From Sequoia sempervirens (taxonomy: Eukaryota > Streptophyta > Pinopsida > Cupressales > Cupressaceae): a DNA stretch of 64,000 nucleotides. The notes below the pieces were generated by a model. It saw only the letters and a program-made list of their open reading frames with translations. It did not search any database and was not told the origin of the DNA. Below, in pieces: positions 10,839 to 22,311 of this stretch. A program made the position numbers and the translations under genes. The stretch covers positions 567,554,223 through 567,618,222 of the forward strand of contig VDFB02193867.1 in assembly GCA_007258455.2 (NCBI GenBank), written 5' to 3'. Each line of letters starts with the position of its first letter. Position 1 is the stretch's first letter.

Positions 10839-12738
10839 TGTTGGGAAAAACATTGTCATCTCAGATAAGCATCCAAGATTTGTAGCATCTTTGTTAACTT
10901 TAATTTCAATTAGATTGCCTCAAAAGCATGTACAACTATGTCACAAAGTGGAATGAGACATAGTTCATTTCCCACATTAATCCTTCTAAGAGAAGCACAT
11001 GTAAAATTTAGTTTCAACAACTTGCATAAACAGATTCAACAAACATAACCATTAAACGTGAAAGATGGTAAAGAAGATTAGAACAAACAGATTTACGTGA
11101 GGAAAACCCTTTCGAGTGAAAAACCCCACACTCCAAAAGATCTGAGCCATTGTATTATTCATCAACAAACAAAGTTACAATACAATCTCAGGTTCATAGC
11201 CTTTTCACAAAGATTACACCTTGTTCCATTTTGGAGTCAAATGGGCAACAATCTTGTTCTAATTCCCTCTCCCTTTTTTATTTGCATTTCTCTGATCAAC
11301 CTCTCAATCCATTACAAACTTTGCACTATTACAATATTCTCTCACAATACACAGAGCATATTCACATAGAGAGAGAGGTTTCCCAATCGAATCGCAGAGA
11401 GAGTGTTTTCACCTCCTTCTGAACAGTATTCTCATTCTGCAACCAACCCATGAATGATCCTATAAAAATAGTTTTATCCCAACTCAAAATCATTCAGTTC
11501 ATCTTCTACAGTTAGATCATCCGTCAACCTATCTTGGAAAACAAATAGTCTACTCCAACTCATCGTGTTACTCCAACAAATAATCGACACATCAGCAAGC
11601 CAAAAAAGTCATCGTTCTTACAACCATGATCTTCTTTCATGTTCATCGGCCAAAGTCTCCTTGATATCTTCATTATTTGAGGTCTTGATCGAGCCCATCA
11701 GCAAGACATCTCACCAATTTCCATTGAAGAACAATCGAAAAGACCACTGCTGTCGCTAAGACTTCACACCGATGTCCATCACATGTAGCTCTATTGGTAA
11801 GACCATTGCTTTTGGCAAGAGCTCATATCGAACACAGACTATCGACGAGAGAAACGCTATTGCCAAGAGTTCATACTGAATATACCAGCCTATTAGTGAG
11901 AGAAACATCCATCAGAAAGAGTTCTCACTGAAGGTATACTTGTCGGTGAGACCTTCATTGTCGCTTAGACTCTTATCAAGCCTTCATGTCACCTGACCAA
12001 ATACCATCAGCCAAAGTCATAGTAACAACCAATGAGAGCACCAACTGTCACGGGATCAGCCTTATATGCAAGAGAACAACCATCAGAGAAGATTTCACTA
12101 AAGTCCCAAGTCACACCGACGACTAGCACCTTATCGGCAAGACATGCTTTGTCGCCAAGACTCTTATAGATTCTTGATGTCACTTCGACCAAATACCATT
12201 GGCCAGAGTCATACCGACATTCATGACTAGCAAACCCATCAGTAGGAGACACATTGATATGCATCGGGAGTAGCTCCTTCAACAAGAGAACCACTATCTG
12301 CCAAAGTCCCACTGAGATCAAAATTCACCCCAATGAAATTCAGCTCACTGTAGTTCAGAACCTTTCATCGACAAGAGTCACACCAAACACACCCATTGGC
12401 TAGACTCACACCGAACAAAACACATTGGCTAGAGATCTATAGTCGATAAGATGCATTCTGAAGTATCATGTCAGCCTGACCATTTGTTCATCGACAAGAT
12501 GTACACCGATAAGACCTATTGGCCAGACTAACACTATCGATATGAAACAGAGAACTCATGCTGATAGTTCAAGTCACTCTGATAGTTCTCTTCAGCAAGA
12601 CCGAACACATGTCACACTGATCTGAACACTCCAAGCCTTCAGGACTAAACAACTCATCGGTAGGATATCTCAGGTGTCTCACCAATTTATTCTTGTAGGA
12701 GGTTCAGGTCAGCAAGATTGAGGCACATATCTCCAATA
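10839..12738 (-). repeat. LARD 3' LTR
   Basis: 1900 bp, starting TGTTGGGAAAAA and ending CTCCAATA; the right LTR ends CTCCAACA, so the terminal CA has changed to TA. It is visibly diverged from 15791-17712, so the element is old. Most of 11600-12660 is a mosaic of degenerate short repeats around CATCGGCAAGA and GTCACACCGA. Confidence 0.88.
11097..11129. other. LTR stem-loop block (left copy)
   Basis: GTGAGGAAAACCCTTTCGAGTGAAAAACCCCAC, the decayed partner of the block at 16050. The outer stem has one mismatch and the inner stem has lost a base pair, as expected in an old LTR. Confidence 0.6.
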
Positions 12739-15700
12739 ATATACCACTTGAAAAATATCTTACTGACCAATCCAGAGCATCAACTACAAACCATACAGAA
12801 GTACAAACAACATCAACTTCCAAGGCCCAAACCATAACACAACTGCAAGAAGGCATTCTCTATAAACAAGATAGAACATCAGCCAGAACAACAACCAGAA
12901 AACTAACTGCACCCATCCAACTGATCAACCCATGTAACTAAAAATAGCACCCACAACTCATGTTATCCATCCAATCTCACATACCTTCAAGGTATCATCA
13001 TTAGTAAAATCATGCTAGCAGCACAACCAGCCCATCAACCGCAGATACAAGCACCATGCACAAACAAGTCGAAGAAGACCAAATACATCTAGGTACTCCC
13101 AATACATAGGTAATTCCAAATCTAAAAGATCAAAGGCATAACAAGTCTACCAATCATAGCACATAGAAAAATGTAACCATGTAGTACCAAGGAACATCCA
13201 CAATGATATGCTCAACCTGCAAATTAATAACTTGCAAGAACAACTCTCACCACAAGTCTTCAAAACTCTTCCAAGTTCTTCACACCCAACAAAGGAAAAT
13301 GTTTAAGAACCTCCATGTCATCACCCAAGAATATGAATGAAAACAAATGACCACAAGCTAGTGATCACTCCAACTCTGACTAAACCTCAAACTAATGTAG
13401 TGTGAAACCAAACATCAGAAAGACAATCAAGACCAAAGAGAGAAACTCTGCACAACTTATACCTATTGAACATCCTCCTACATACACTTCTAATAGCCAG
13501 TAGTGTCAAGTATGATCTCCTTCCCAACCCAAAGAGATGCCATAGCAACATCCAACCGTTCAATCACCAAGATCAAATATAGAAAATGTAACATGTAAAC
13601 AATCATGGATGTAAACCTCTCAAAGAAGACCAAACTATCTTATTTCCCATATCAGTAAATCAGCCCATAAAGCATCTCCTACAAGTTCTTCATTAGTAAA
13701 TGATATAGCACAAAAGCTCAAGGAGATAAACCATGTTGTATATCTTCTAGTATGAATCCTCCAAAACCATTTAAACAATAATTCAAGATCCATATCATGA
13801 AAGAAAGTATAAAACACATATAAAAGATACAATGAGAAAAATACCTCTCAAATTATACTTCACTGCTGACCAAACCAAGGGTGGAAAAGAAAAATACTCC
13901 TCCAAGATATACAAGCCACCATGACTCATCCAAGAACAATCTCCTCATTGGTCTCTATTGAACTCGCATTCAACCAAAGTGTAGGCTACCCAAACTTTCT
14001 ATTGAAATCAACACCTTTCTCATCTCAGGAGAATTACAACCTCACCTTATTCTCTATGTATCCATGAGTACCTGCAAATGAGCATCCCATGCTGAACTCC
14101 AAACTACATTATTGCACTAACATGAAGTTCTCAAGCATATGACAAATGTACTCAAAACACAGAGAAACTCTAGACCACTGTCAAAGCTCCAAACATCTGA
14201 AACAAGAACTTATCATGACACCATGATCTTCCCATCCCCCTTAGGAGATACCATGCTCCAAGTGATCATACCATGGTCTCAAGTGCAATGCACAATGTCA
14301 AAATTGTAGTGCATAAACAAGAGTATACCATGACATAAAGCAAACAAACTCGAAACCAACATCACCTATCAAGCACCGGCAACATCTCAACCAAAAACTC
14401 CAAACATCCTCCATGGTTCCAAGATGTTGTACATCCTCAAATAGTGTCCAATAAAATGTGAAAGAACCCTTCTGCAACAACAGGATCTAAGAGTCCCTCC
14501 TAGTAACATCAACAACACTAAAGAAGATCATTCACCACCAAGTGATGAACCCATAGTCACTACTAAAGCTCCCACTAAAACGTGACATCTGAGCTTTCCA
14601 AGCATCATGACCAACCATCTCCAAAACTGAAAAGAAGATCTTCTAGGCCCACAAACATATAATAGTACTGATAATTAAACCAAGATCTCAAAAGTAAGGA
14701 GATTCACTATGCTACATGACTCCATAATCGACTATCCAGGAGCTCACTTATCATCCATCCTCTTACCTCAAAATAGCCACACCAATGCACAAGTGACCAC
14801 AAACAAGGCCAACTTACAAGTGTACATAAACACTAAATCAAATCGCATGGATATAGATAGTCCACTTCTAGGTTGTCACACTGCAAACATATGAGTAAAG
14901 ACAACCCACAACTTTCCACAACTCGTAGATCTAATTAATGAAACATGAAGACTCACTACCACATCAATGTCTTACACAATATGAGGTCTCACAAGAGAAA
15001 AAACATGTAGACACCTTGACTCAAACACCAAATCAAGTACAGATCTGATTTTCCAAACATGTCCACACCAAGCACCATAGTCTAGGAAACCAAGAAGCAA
15101 CACTTACATGCAAAACTACAACTATCTCATCCAAACAACACCACAAATAGCCAGGGTCAAGAAAATAGTTTAACAACAACTTCACATAACCACAAGTTTT
15201 TCTTGACGTGTAAAACTTGCAAAACCACATAAAACATGCAAGTACAATACATTCTTAAAAAAGGAAACAACAGTTCAAGAACTTCAGGCCCTCTTCAAAC
15301 TAATTCCAAAACCATCAATATGCATATGCATCTGAGAAAGAGATAGGCTATTCCAGAAGCTTTCAAATCATCTAATGATTAAATCCATAGCCTTCATGCA
15401 TTCGAGGTTAATAGAATACAATGCCTTCCAACACCAAGAAATACCACCCAGCATAAGCACTCCCTTCCATGACTGAGACACAACCCAAGCTTCTCCATAT
15501 CACCACGGAGCCTCTCACACAGACACCCAATATGAAAGCTTTGCTACAACTCAACCAAGAAGCAAAGAACTCCACCTCATACATTAAGGTTATATCACTG
15601 CCAAGATAACCAACTCCATCTTCACCATCCTTCAACCTATGTGATGTCTCTGAATACCACAAGACTTCCACTCACCAAAGGATCAATACATCAGCCAATT

Positions 15701-15790
15701 CCTCCAAATTTCCTCAAGCTTGACAGACTAAGAAATCTCCACAGGAGAAATACTCAGAACCAACAACCAAAAGAAGGTTCTGATACCACT
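12739..15790 (-). other. LARD internal region, non-coding
   Basis: A/C-rich on the plus strand (T/G-rich on the element strand). The longest open frames are under 90 codons, show no recognisable motif and do not follow one another, so I treat the region as non-coding. The sequence ATACCACTTG occurs at both inner edges (12741 and 15783), which may reflect a past end-to-end event or chance. Confidence 0.7.
15776..15788 (-). promoter_or_regulatory. LARD primer binding site, tRNA-Met type
   Basis: TGGTATCAGAACC on the element strand, two bases inside the right LTR. It differs from the chromovirus site (TGGTATCAGAGC) at one base but is clearly the same class, and it sets the orientation. Confidence 0.85.
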
Positions 15791-17712
15791 TGTTCGGAAA
15801 AAAAATTGTCATCTCAGATAAGCATCCAAGATCTATAGCATCTTTGTTAACTTTAATTTCAATTAGATTGCCTCAAAAACACATACAACTATGTCACAAA
15901 GTGGAATCAGAAATAGTTCATTTCCCACACTAATCCTTCTGAGAGAAGCACATGTAAAATTCAGTTTCAACAACTTGCATAAACAGATTCAACAAATAGA
16001 ACCACTAAATGTGAAAGATGGTACAAAAGATTAGAACACACAAATTTATGTGGGGAAAACCCTTTCGGGTGAAAAACCCCACACTCCAAAAGATCTGAGC
16101 CATTGTATTATTCAGCAACAAACAAAGTTACAATACAATCTCAGGCTCATAGCCTTTTCATAGAGATTACACCTTATTCCATTCTAGAGTCAAACGGGAA
16201 ACAATCTTGTTCTAATTCCCTCTCCCTTTTTTATTTACATTTCTTTGATCAACCTCTCAATACATTACAAACTTCACACTGTTACAATATTCCCACACAA
16301 TATATAGAGTAGATTCACATAGAGAGAGAGGTTTCACAATTGAATCACAGAGAGAGAGTGTTTTCACCTCCTTCCGAACAATATTGTCATTCTGCAACCA
16401 ACCCACGAACAATCCTGTAAAAATAGTTTTATCCCAACTCAGAACCATTCAGTTCATCTTCTATAGTTAGATCAATCATCAACCTGTCTTGGACAACAAA
16501 TAGTCTACTCCAACTCATCGTGTTCCTCCAACGAATAATCAACACATTGGTAGGCCAACAAAGTCATCATTCTTCCAACCACGGTCTTCTTTCATGTTCA
16601 TCGGCTAGAGTCTCCCCGATGTCTTCATTATCTAAGGTCTCGACCAAGCCCATCGACAAGAAAACATCTATTGGCAAGACATCTCACTAATGTCCATTGT
16701 AGAACAATTGGAAAGACCACCGTTGTTGCTAAGACTTCACACTAATGTCCATCACATGTAGCTCTATCAACAAGATGATCCCTATCGGAGAGAGCTCATA
16801 TCGAACACATACTGTTGGTGAGAGAAACATTATCGCCAAGAGTTCATACCAAATGCACCAACTTTTCGATGAGAGAAACATCCATCGGAAAGAGTTCTCA
16901 CTGAAGGTATACCTATCGGCGAGACCTCCACTGTCGCTTAGACTCTTATCGAGCCTTCATGTCATCCTGACCAAATACCATTGGCCAAATTCATACCGAC
17001 ATTCAATGAAAGCACCAACTGTCACAGGATCAACCTTATCAAAAAGAGAACAAGCATCACAGAAGATTTCACTGAAGTCCCAAGTCACATCGATGACCAA
17101 CACCTTATCAGCAAGACATGCTCTATCACTAAGACTCTTATAGAGCCTTGATGTCACTCCAACCAAATACCATTGACCAAATTCATACCAACATTCATGA
17201 CTAGCAAAGACATCAACATGAGACACAATGATATGCATCAGGAGCAGTTCCTTCATCAAGAGAACCACTTTCGGCCAAAGTCCCACCAAGATCAAAAGTC
17301 ACCCAGATGAAATTCAACTCACTGTAGTTCAGAACCTTTCATTGACAAGAGTCACACCGAACACACCCATTGGCCAAAATCACACCAAACAAAACACATT
17401 GGCTAGATATCTACAGTTGGTAAGATGCATTCTGAAGTATCGTGTCAACCCGACCATCTATTCATCGGAAAGATGTACACCGATCAGACCTATCAGCCAA
17501 ACTAACACTATCGATATGAAACAAAGAACTCATGCTGACAGTTCAAGTCACTCTGATAGTTCTCTTTGGCAAGACCGAACACATGTCACACTGATCTGAA
17601 AATTTCAAGCCTTCAAGACTAAACAACTCATCGATAGGATATCTAAGGTGTCTCACCGATTTATTCTTACAAGAGGTTCAGTTCAGCAAGATTGAGGCAC
17701 ATATCTCCAACA
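15791..17712 (-). repeat. LARD 5' LTR
   Basis: 1922 bp, starting TGTTCGGAAAA and ending CTCCAACA, followed by CATTT. From 16948 to the end it is repeated at 38540-39304, because the second contig starts in mid-LTR. Confidence 0.88.
16050..16082. other. LTR stem-loop block (right copy)
   Basis: GTGGGG and CCCCAC form a 6-bp outer stem and ACCC / GGGT an inner one. It lies about 1.6 kb from the transcript-proximal edge. A role in transcript end formation is possible but inferred only. Confidence 0.6.
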
Positions 17713-17717
17713 CATTT

Positions 17718-18197
17718 TTCTATGTTTTTTTCCTTTGTTGATATCTCATTACCGTAGACCACCATGGACATGCTTGGCTTGAGTTTTGAAGGCCACAGAC
17801 ATGCAGGTTTTGATGGTTCCTCTCTTCACACAAAAACTAGGTGAGTTTCTATGCTTTCATCCTGTGCATTCTCTTCTTAAATGAGCTCTATTTGAGAATT
17901 ATTTGAAAGAAAAAAATTGTCCTCTGTGTGGAAATAAAATAAAAAGTGTGCTCCTCTACCCAGGCTGCAACCATACCATTTTATTTCCTCACTTTTTGCA
18001 GAAGATAACCTAGTTTCAGGCTTGACCCATGATAGCAAATTATAATAATTATGGAATGGAGAACTTTCCTACATTTTGTTTACTATTTTGAGGGTTTTGA
18101 AAACCTTTCATGGCTGAAACCATTCACAATACCTTCTTCATCTTCTCAGTTGGTCTTCTTCCACTTGTATTACTAGACCTATGTTGTCAATATCACC
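17718..18197. other. Non-coding stretch
   Basis: Host or old-repeat DNA next to the LARD. No sustained reading frame, RNA gene or element end is visible. Confidence 0.5.
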
Positions 18198-18590
18198 TCA
18201 TAACATTGTATCACCTTGATTTTGACTATTGAGATAATCTTGAGACTCCTTTAAAACAATTGTACAAGCCTGATATGATTGATCATGGTGATGTATTGGA
18301 ATGGTACAATCAAGAGTTTGATCATTTACCTTCAAAAAATTAGATTGTAACTCTTTCATATCAATTGGCATAACTTCCTTCTTCACTATCCATGATTTTT
18401 TGTTACTTGTTGGGTTGATATTTTTGTGTTTTTCCATCAAATTAGACTGATCTAGCTATTGTTGACCCTTGATTTCAAGCTCAGAATCAATAGTAGACTG
18501 AAAAAAAATAATTTCCACTTTTTTGTTAGCAAAATGAAACCTAAAACTCAACATGTGGAAAGAGTCTTCTTGCTGATCTGCATTCTCAAT
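18198..18590 (-). pseudogene. Exon-like coding remnant, unrecognised
   Basis: On the minus strand a frame runs from an AG acceptor (18592-18591, after ATTATTTAG) through about 130 codons to a TGA, with one internal TAG after EIKGQQ. The peptide has ordinary amino-acid use (ENADQQEDSFHMLSF ... LDQSNLMEKHKNINP ... HHHDQSYQACTIVLKESQDY). After the final stop the same frame continues with plausible peptide (GDIDNIGLVIQVEEDQLRR), which suggests a decayed larger exon. I do not recognise the family. Confidence 0.35.
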
Positions 18591-20332
18591 CTAAATAATT
18601 AATCATAAATAAAACTTAAATAATCAGAAGGGTTAAATGAACCATGAAAACCACATGCAACCAATAAAACAAACTTAGATAGTAGCAACAAATGAACTTC
18701 TATTTGTATTGATTCAGAAAAATTAGCATTGTTTCAACAATTCTTTTTCTTTTTAGTCCTTATCTTTTACAAGAGAAAGTGATTGCATTTTTTAGAGAGG
18801 CAAGTACATTGAGTCTACAATAGAGGGTGAGGATTAATCCATCAATCTCCGTGTAATAGCAGAAAGTACACCCCTTTTTAATTTGAAATTGCCCCATAAA
18901 TAATCTTTTATGAAGTTATACATTTCTTATGGTTACATGAGCAGGTGAAGGATTTGGCTTTCTCTTGGTGAAAAGAGTAATCCAAGCTTTCTTGTGCTGG
19001 GTGGAATGATCTTCACAAGATATTAATATGTTTTGTATAGGTTTGTGTTGGAAAAATGGATCAACAAAAAATATTTCAGCTGTTCACTGTTTTCTTTAAG
19101 CCACTAGAATATATTTTTACAACATAAAATCCTATAAGCATACTAATTGAAGCTTCAAGGTCAAGTGAACAATTTAGTATTAGATTTCTGATTTTGGAAC
19201 TAGTGAACATTATGTGGTTGAGAAAGCTTTTCAAACAACTTTCTTATGTTGTGGAGCCAAACAGTTATCATGGCATTACTTTTATATCTATAGAGAAATT
19301 CATTTTCACATTTGTTTTCACATTTTGTGGAAAATCAAACAAGGGGCAGTTGTTATGTAAAAAAAAATTTGTTTTTTCATATTTCCTTTTCTATACTTAC
19401 GGTAATAGCTTACCTAGCATTTGATCATGGTTTTTAATGAATATGGCTAGAGAAATAACAATTAGCACATTTTCCATTCCCATATTTTATAAGTAAATAG
19501 CTTGGTATGTAAAGCAAATTTTTATTTTTTCATTTTTCCTTTTAAGTAATTAGCACCTGTAGCATCATGACTCACTCAGCACTCCACGCCTTTACACATG
19601 CTCAATTCTTCAAAGCTCGCATGACTCCAAAAAAATTGTTCCAAATTCAAACATTTGTGCCAAAGATAGAAATCTAAAACTGTTTCAAATATTCTCAAAG
19701 AGAAGTCATCGCATAAAATTAGAAAAGCCCTCAAAACACCGTTAATGACTTCAGTCATGTCATGCCAAAAAAATGAATGCGATTTTCTCTCAAATATGGC
19801 CAATGCTGAATGCTATTGCTGCTCTAAGGAACTTTGAATTTTTCCTTAAACAGTGAGATTCCCTCAAGACATGAATGTGGTTATCATAGTTCTAAACACT
19901 CATTTTAGCATGAAGAATGCATCAAAGTGTAGTAGAATTTGTAAAGCACTTGTCTCTGATTATGAATGTTTTAGATTGTTACATATAGTCATGGTTAGAT
20001 TCTCATGATAGATTCCTTTGAAACTTGTGATAGGTATGTATTTGAGGACCAAATTGAGTTTATCAAGGAATTAGTACATGAAGGAGAACATGTACTTTAA
20101 CAAATTAGCTCATATGTTGATGTTTTGAATTGTATATCATATATCCTCTTTTGATTTAAATAGTAATAAGATATATGTTTCTTGCTTTGGTTGATTGGAC
20201 TAAACTTTAGAGAACAAATGGAAAATGTTTTGGATTTTTATATGTATTTTTGTAAGACTTTTTAACTTTACAACATAGATTATGTATTATTCACTTTTGA
20301 TTTTTTGTTAATTTTCTCATTATTGATGTTTT
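18591..20332. other. AT-rich non-coding stretch
   Basis: No supported gene. Short open frames (for example near 19194 plus and 19576 minus) persist in the second copy only because the whole block is duplicated, and have no motif. Two long T-rich or A-rich tracts occur near 19360 and 19520. Confidence 0.55.
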
Positions 20333-20767
20333 ATCCTAAATGGTATATCAAACTCTAGTTCAAAATGTTTTAGATGAGGCTACTCCCATAGCTCTGTTAC
20401 TCACTTGACAAATCCTTGAAACTCTACATTGATTTTATTTTTCCTATCCCTCTCTTGTTGTTTTTCCTCAATTTCATCAGGGTCATACATTGACTTTCTT
20501 TCCACTCCTAAAGTTTGGACCACATCCATTACCTCCACATAAAACTAGTCATCCTTGGTCTTCTTGGTTCACACCATGATATGGTTATGCAAATGAAAAT
20601 GAAACAAAGTAATCATCTCCTTCTCTGCTAGCTGGAAGAATGCATGCTTAATTTTTTGATACATGATATCAGATCTCTTCTACTCTCATGGTTGAATACT
20701 GAAATCCATTATGATGGGCCTCTAGAGTTCCAGTCATCTTTCTTCCTCTTCCACCAAATGCTGGCAT
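20333..20767 (-). pseudogene. SPT16: SPT16 (FACT complex) gene fragment
   Basis: SPT16 is the large FACT subunit, a histone chaperone that opens nucleosomes for polymerases. The fragment matches its middle domain. Reading the minus strand: MPAFGGRGRKMTGTLEAHHN, then KHAFFQLAEKEMITLFHFHL, HNHIMV, YVEVMDVVQTLG, YDPDEIEEKQQERDRKNKIN and an ELEFD block, all in the order of plant SPT16. It carries at least four in-frame stops (TGA after HNHIMV, TAG after KTKDD, and two near FVK and LWE) and a frameshift between the GTLEAH and KHAFF blocks. It covers only about 145 codons of a protein of roughly 1,000 residues, so it is a captured or relict fragment. Identity rests on memory of the family, without a search. 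Confidence 0.85.
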
Positions 20768-20993
20768 ATTTTACTAATGTTTATTAGAATTATTACATGT
20801 TTTACATCAGTGGAATGACATATTAGCTGTAACTTTTATGAAATTTTATTATGGTATGTGAACTTTGAAATGATGTAATATGATTATGGTTTCATTTCAC
20901 ATGTTGTAATATTAGATATATAACAAAAAAATAAATTATTCATGAAATAAGTAATAATTTTTCATTTTAAATGTTTTTTTTTGCCGAACATAG

Positions 20994-21141
20994 GTCTTCT
21001 AGAAGATCAAGATGATCCTCATGATATATAGATTCAGAATATGTTGGTTTTGGTATAGATCACATGGAAGAGGATGATGATGACACAAATACAAAAGACA
21101 TTGGGGCTGATGATGATGATGACGATGACAATGATGATCAC

Positions 21142-21179
<38 letters not shown>

Positions 21180-21201
21180 GGTAGTTGTTGGTAGTAGCTA
21201 G
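20994..21201 (+). pseudogene. Acidic terminal-exon-like remnant with (GAT)n
   Basis: After an AG (GAACATAG) the plus strand has a frame with ATG at 21064 giving 45 codons: MEEDDDDTNTKDIGAD followed by a long Asp run encoded by a GAT/GAC microsatellite (about 21107-21180), then EVVVGSS and TAG. Frames 5' of the ATG are closed by TGA. Acidic tails like this end many chromatin proteins, but it lies on the opposite strand to the SPT16 piece, so it is not that gene's tail. It could equally be only a microsatellite. Confidence 0.3.
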
Positions 21202-21239
21202 TGACATTCATGATCATATAGACTGCATCATGTATCATT

Positions 21240-21480
21240 TTTGATATATCATTATGTTGCCTCTTTTCATGGTTACTATCATATGTATCATTTTCACGGC
21301 CTGCAATACCATATTATTGAGTTGTATCATTTTGACATGTATCATTTTGAAATATATCATTTGGACATGTATCATTTTGACTTGTATCATTTTTAGTTAT
21401 ATATTTTATCATTTTTACTTATATCATTTGTACATGTGTCATTTTGACTTATGTTGACTATTGGACATGTATCATTTTGA
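21240..21480. repeat. TGTATCATTTTGACA minisatellite
   Basis: Imperfect tandem units of about 15-17 bp around TGTATCATTTTGACA, roughly a dozen copies, followed by AT-rich sequence to 21786 in which a GTCATATGAGTTATTTAAG motif recurs near 21630 and 21715. Confidence 0.75.
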
Positions 21481-21786
21481 CATGTTTGACTCACTTGTTT
21501 TAATCACTTTTCTTGATCTACTTATATAGATATTTGATTCAATTGTTTTAATTATAAATGATGATCATGTTATTAATAATTATCTTGTTATTTAATCATA
21601 TGAGTCAAATAATTAAATTACTTACTCCATAGTCATATGAGTTATTTAAGAGGCATGATATATTTAATTAATTAAATTGAAATAAAACATATCATTTAAT
21701 TTACTTAATCTATAATCATATGAGTTATTTAAGATGCATGATATATTTAACTAATTAAATTAAAATAAAACATATTAAATTAATAA

Positions 21787-22088
21787 ATGGAAGAAAAACA
21801 AGAAGCATTTTTAGAAGCAAAAAAGGAAGCAGCAATGGAAGCCAAACTAAAAGAAAACCAGAAGCAATCTTGGAAGAAAAATTGGAAGTAAAATCAAAAG
21901 AAAAATTGGAAGCAAAACTGGAAGCAAAATTGGAAGCAAAATCGAAAGCAAATTTGGAAGCAAAACTGGAAGCAAAACTAGAAGAAAAATTTGAAGTAAA
22001 ACCAGAAGCAAATCTGGAAGCAAGACCTGAAGCAAAACTAGAAGCAAATGTGGAAGCAACACAAGAAGAAAAACTAGAAGAAAAATAA
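21787..22088 (+). repeat. 12-bp coding-like minisatellite (EAKL repeat)
   Basis: Tandem 12-bp units around GAAGCAAAACTG. In frame they read EAKLEAKL over a 72-codon open frame (21870-22088), a pattern that would form an amphipathic charged helix, with an earlier ATG at 21787 in another frame. Codon positions vary freely and frames shift between blocks, so I favour a minisatellite over a selected gene. The opposite strand gives a leucine/serine-rich shadow. Confidence 0.7.
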
Positions 22089-22116
22089 GAAGCCAAACTA
22101 GAAGCAACAAAAAATT

Positions 22117-22203
22117 GGTGCTAAACCCAATGCTAAATCTTGTGCTAAATCCATTGCTAAACCCTGTGCTAAACCCAATGCTAAACCCGATGCTAAATCT
22201 AGC
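22117..22203 (+). repeat. 12-bp minisatellite (GCTAAACCCAAT)
   Basis: Seven consecutive 12-bp units such as GCTAAACCCAAT and GCTAAATCTTGT. The plus frame stays open from about 22096 through this block and on to a TAG near 22386, giving a peptide of AKPx repeats followed by a Cys-containing segment (LGANCLFCCSESCK), but no ATG opens it. Confidence 0.7.
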
Positions 22204-22311
22204 ACTGAAGTGAACATACCATTTTGCACCAACAGAAGTTCCCAATTCATGAACTCAAATACACTAAAATCTAACTCTATTTTAGGTGCTAATTGCCTAT
22301 TTTGTTGTAGT

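Larger units (their letters stand above)
10834..17717 (-). mobile_element. Large non-coding LTR element (LARD-like)
   Basis: An LTR element of 6.87 kb without any retroviral protein domain. The 5-bp target duplication CATTT is at 10834-10838 and 17713-17717. The LTRs are about 1.9 kb (10839-12738 and 15791-17712), starting TGTT. A tRNA-Met-type primer site lies next to the right LTR on the minus strand, so the element points left. The internal 3.05 kb is A/C-rich and has only short random frames. These traits fit large retrotransposon derivatives moved by enzymes of a partner. The LTR contains a GTGGGGTTTTTCACCC...GGGTTTTCCCCAC block that I associate with Ty1/copia LTRs, so a copia origin is likely but not proven. 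I see no convincing polypurine tract at 12739. Confidence 0.85.

Noticed and set aside
13635..15671. Short minus-strand open frames inside the LARD, one faintly like a copia RNase H
   Set aside because: Similarity is a few scattered residues, the position next to the primer site is wrong for RNase H, and the frames are not contiguous.
19576..19803. 75-codon minus-strand open frame conserved at 41169-41396
   Set aside because: Conserved only because the whole block is duplicated; no motif, no splice context, and the two copies are not independent.
20999..21238. Poly-His open frame on the minus strand
   Set aside because: Antisense shadow of the GAT microsatellite.
21755..22245. Leu- and Ser-rich membrane-like open frames on the minus strand
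   Set aside because: Antisense shadows of the 12-bp EAKL minisatellite.
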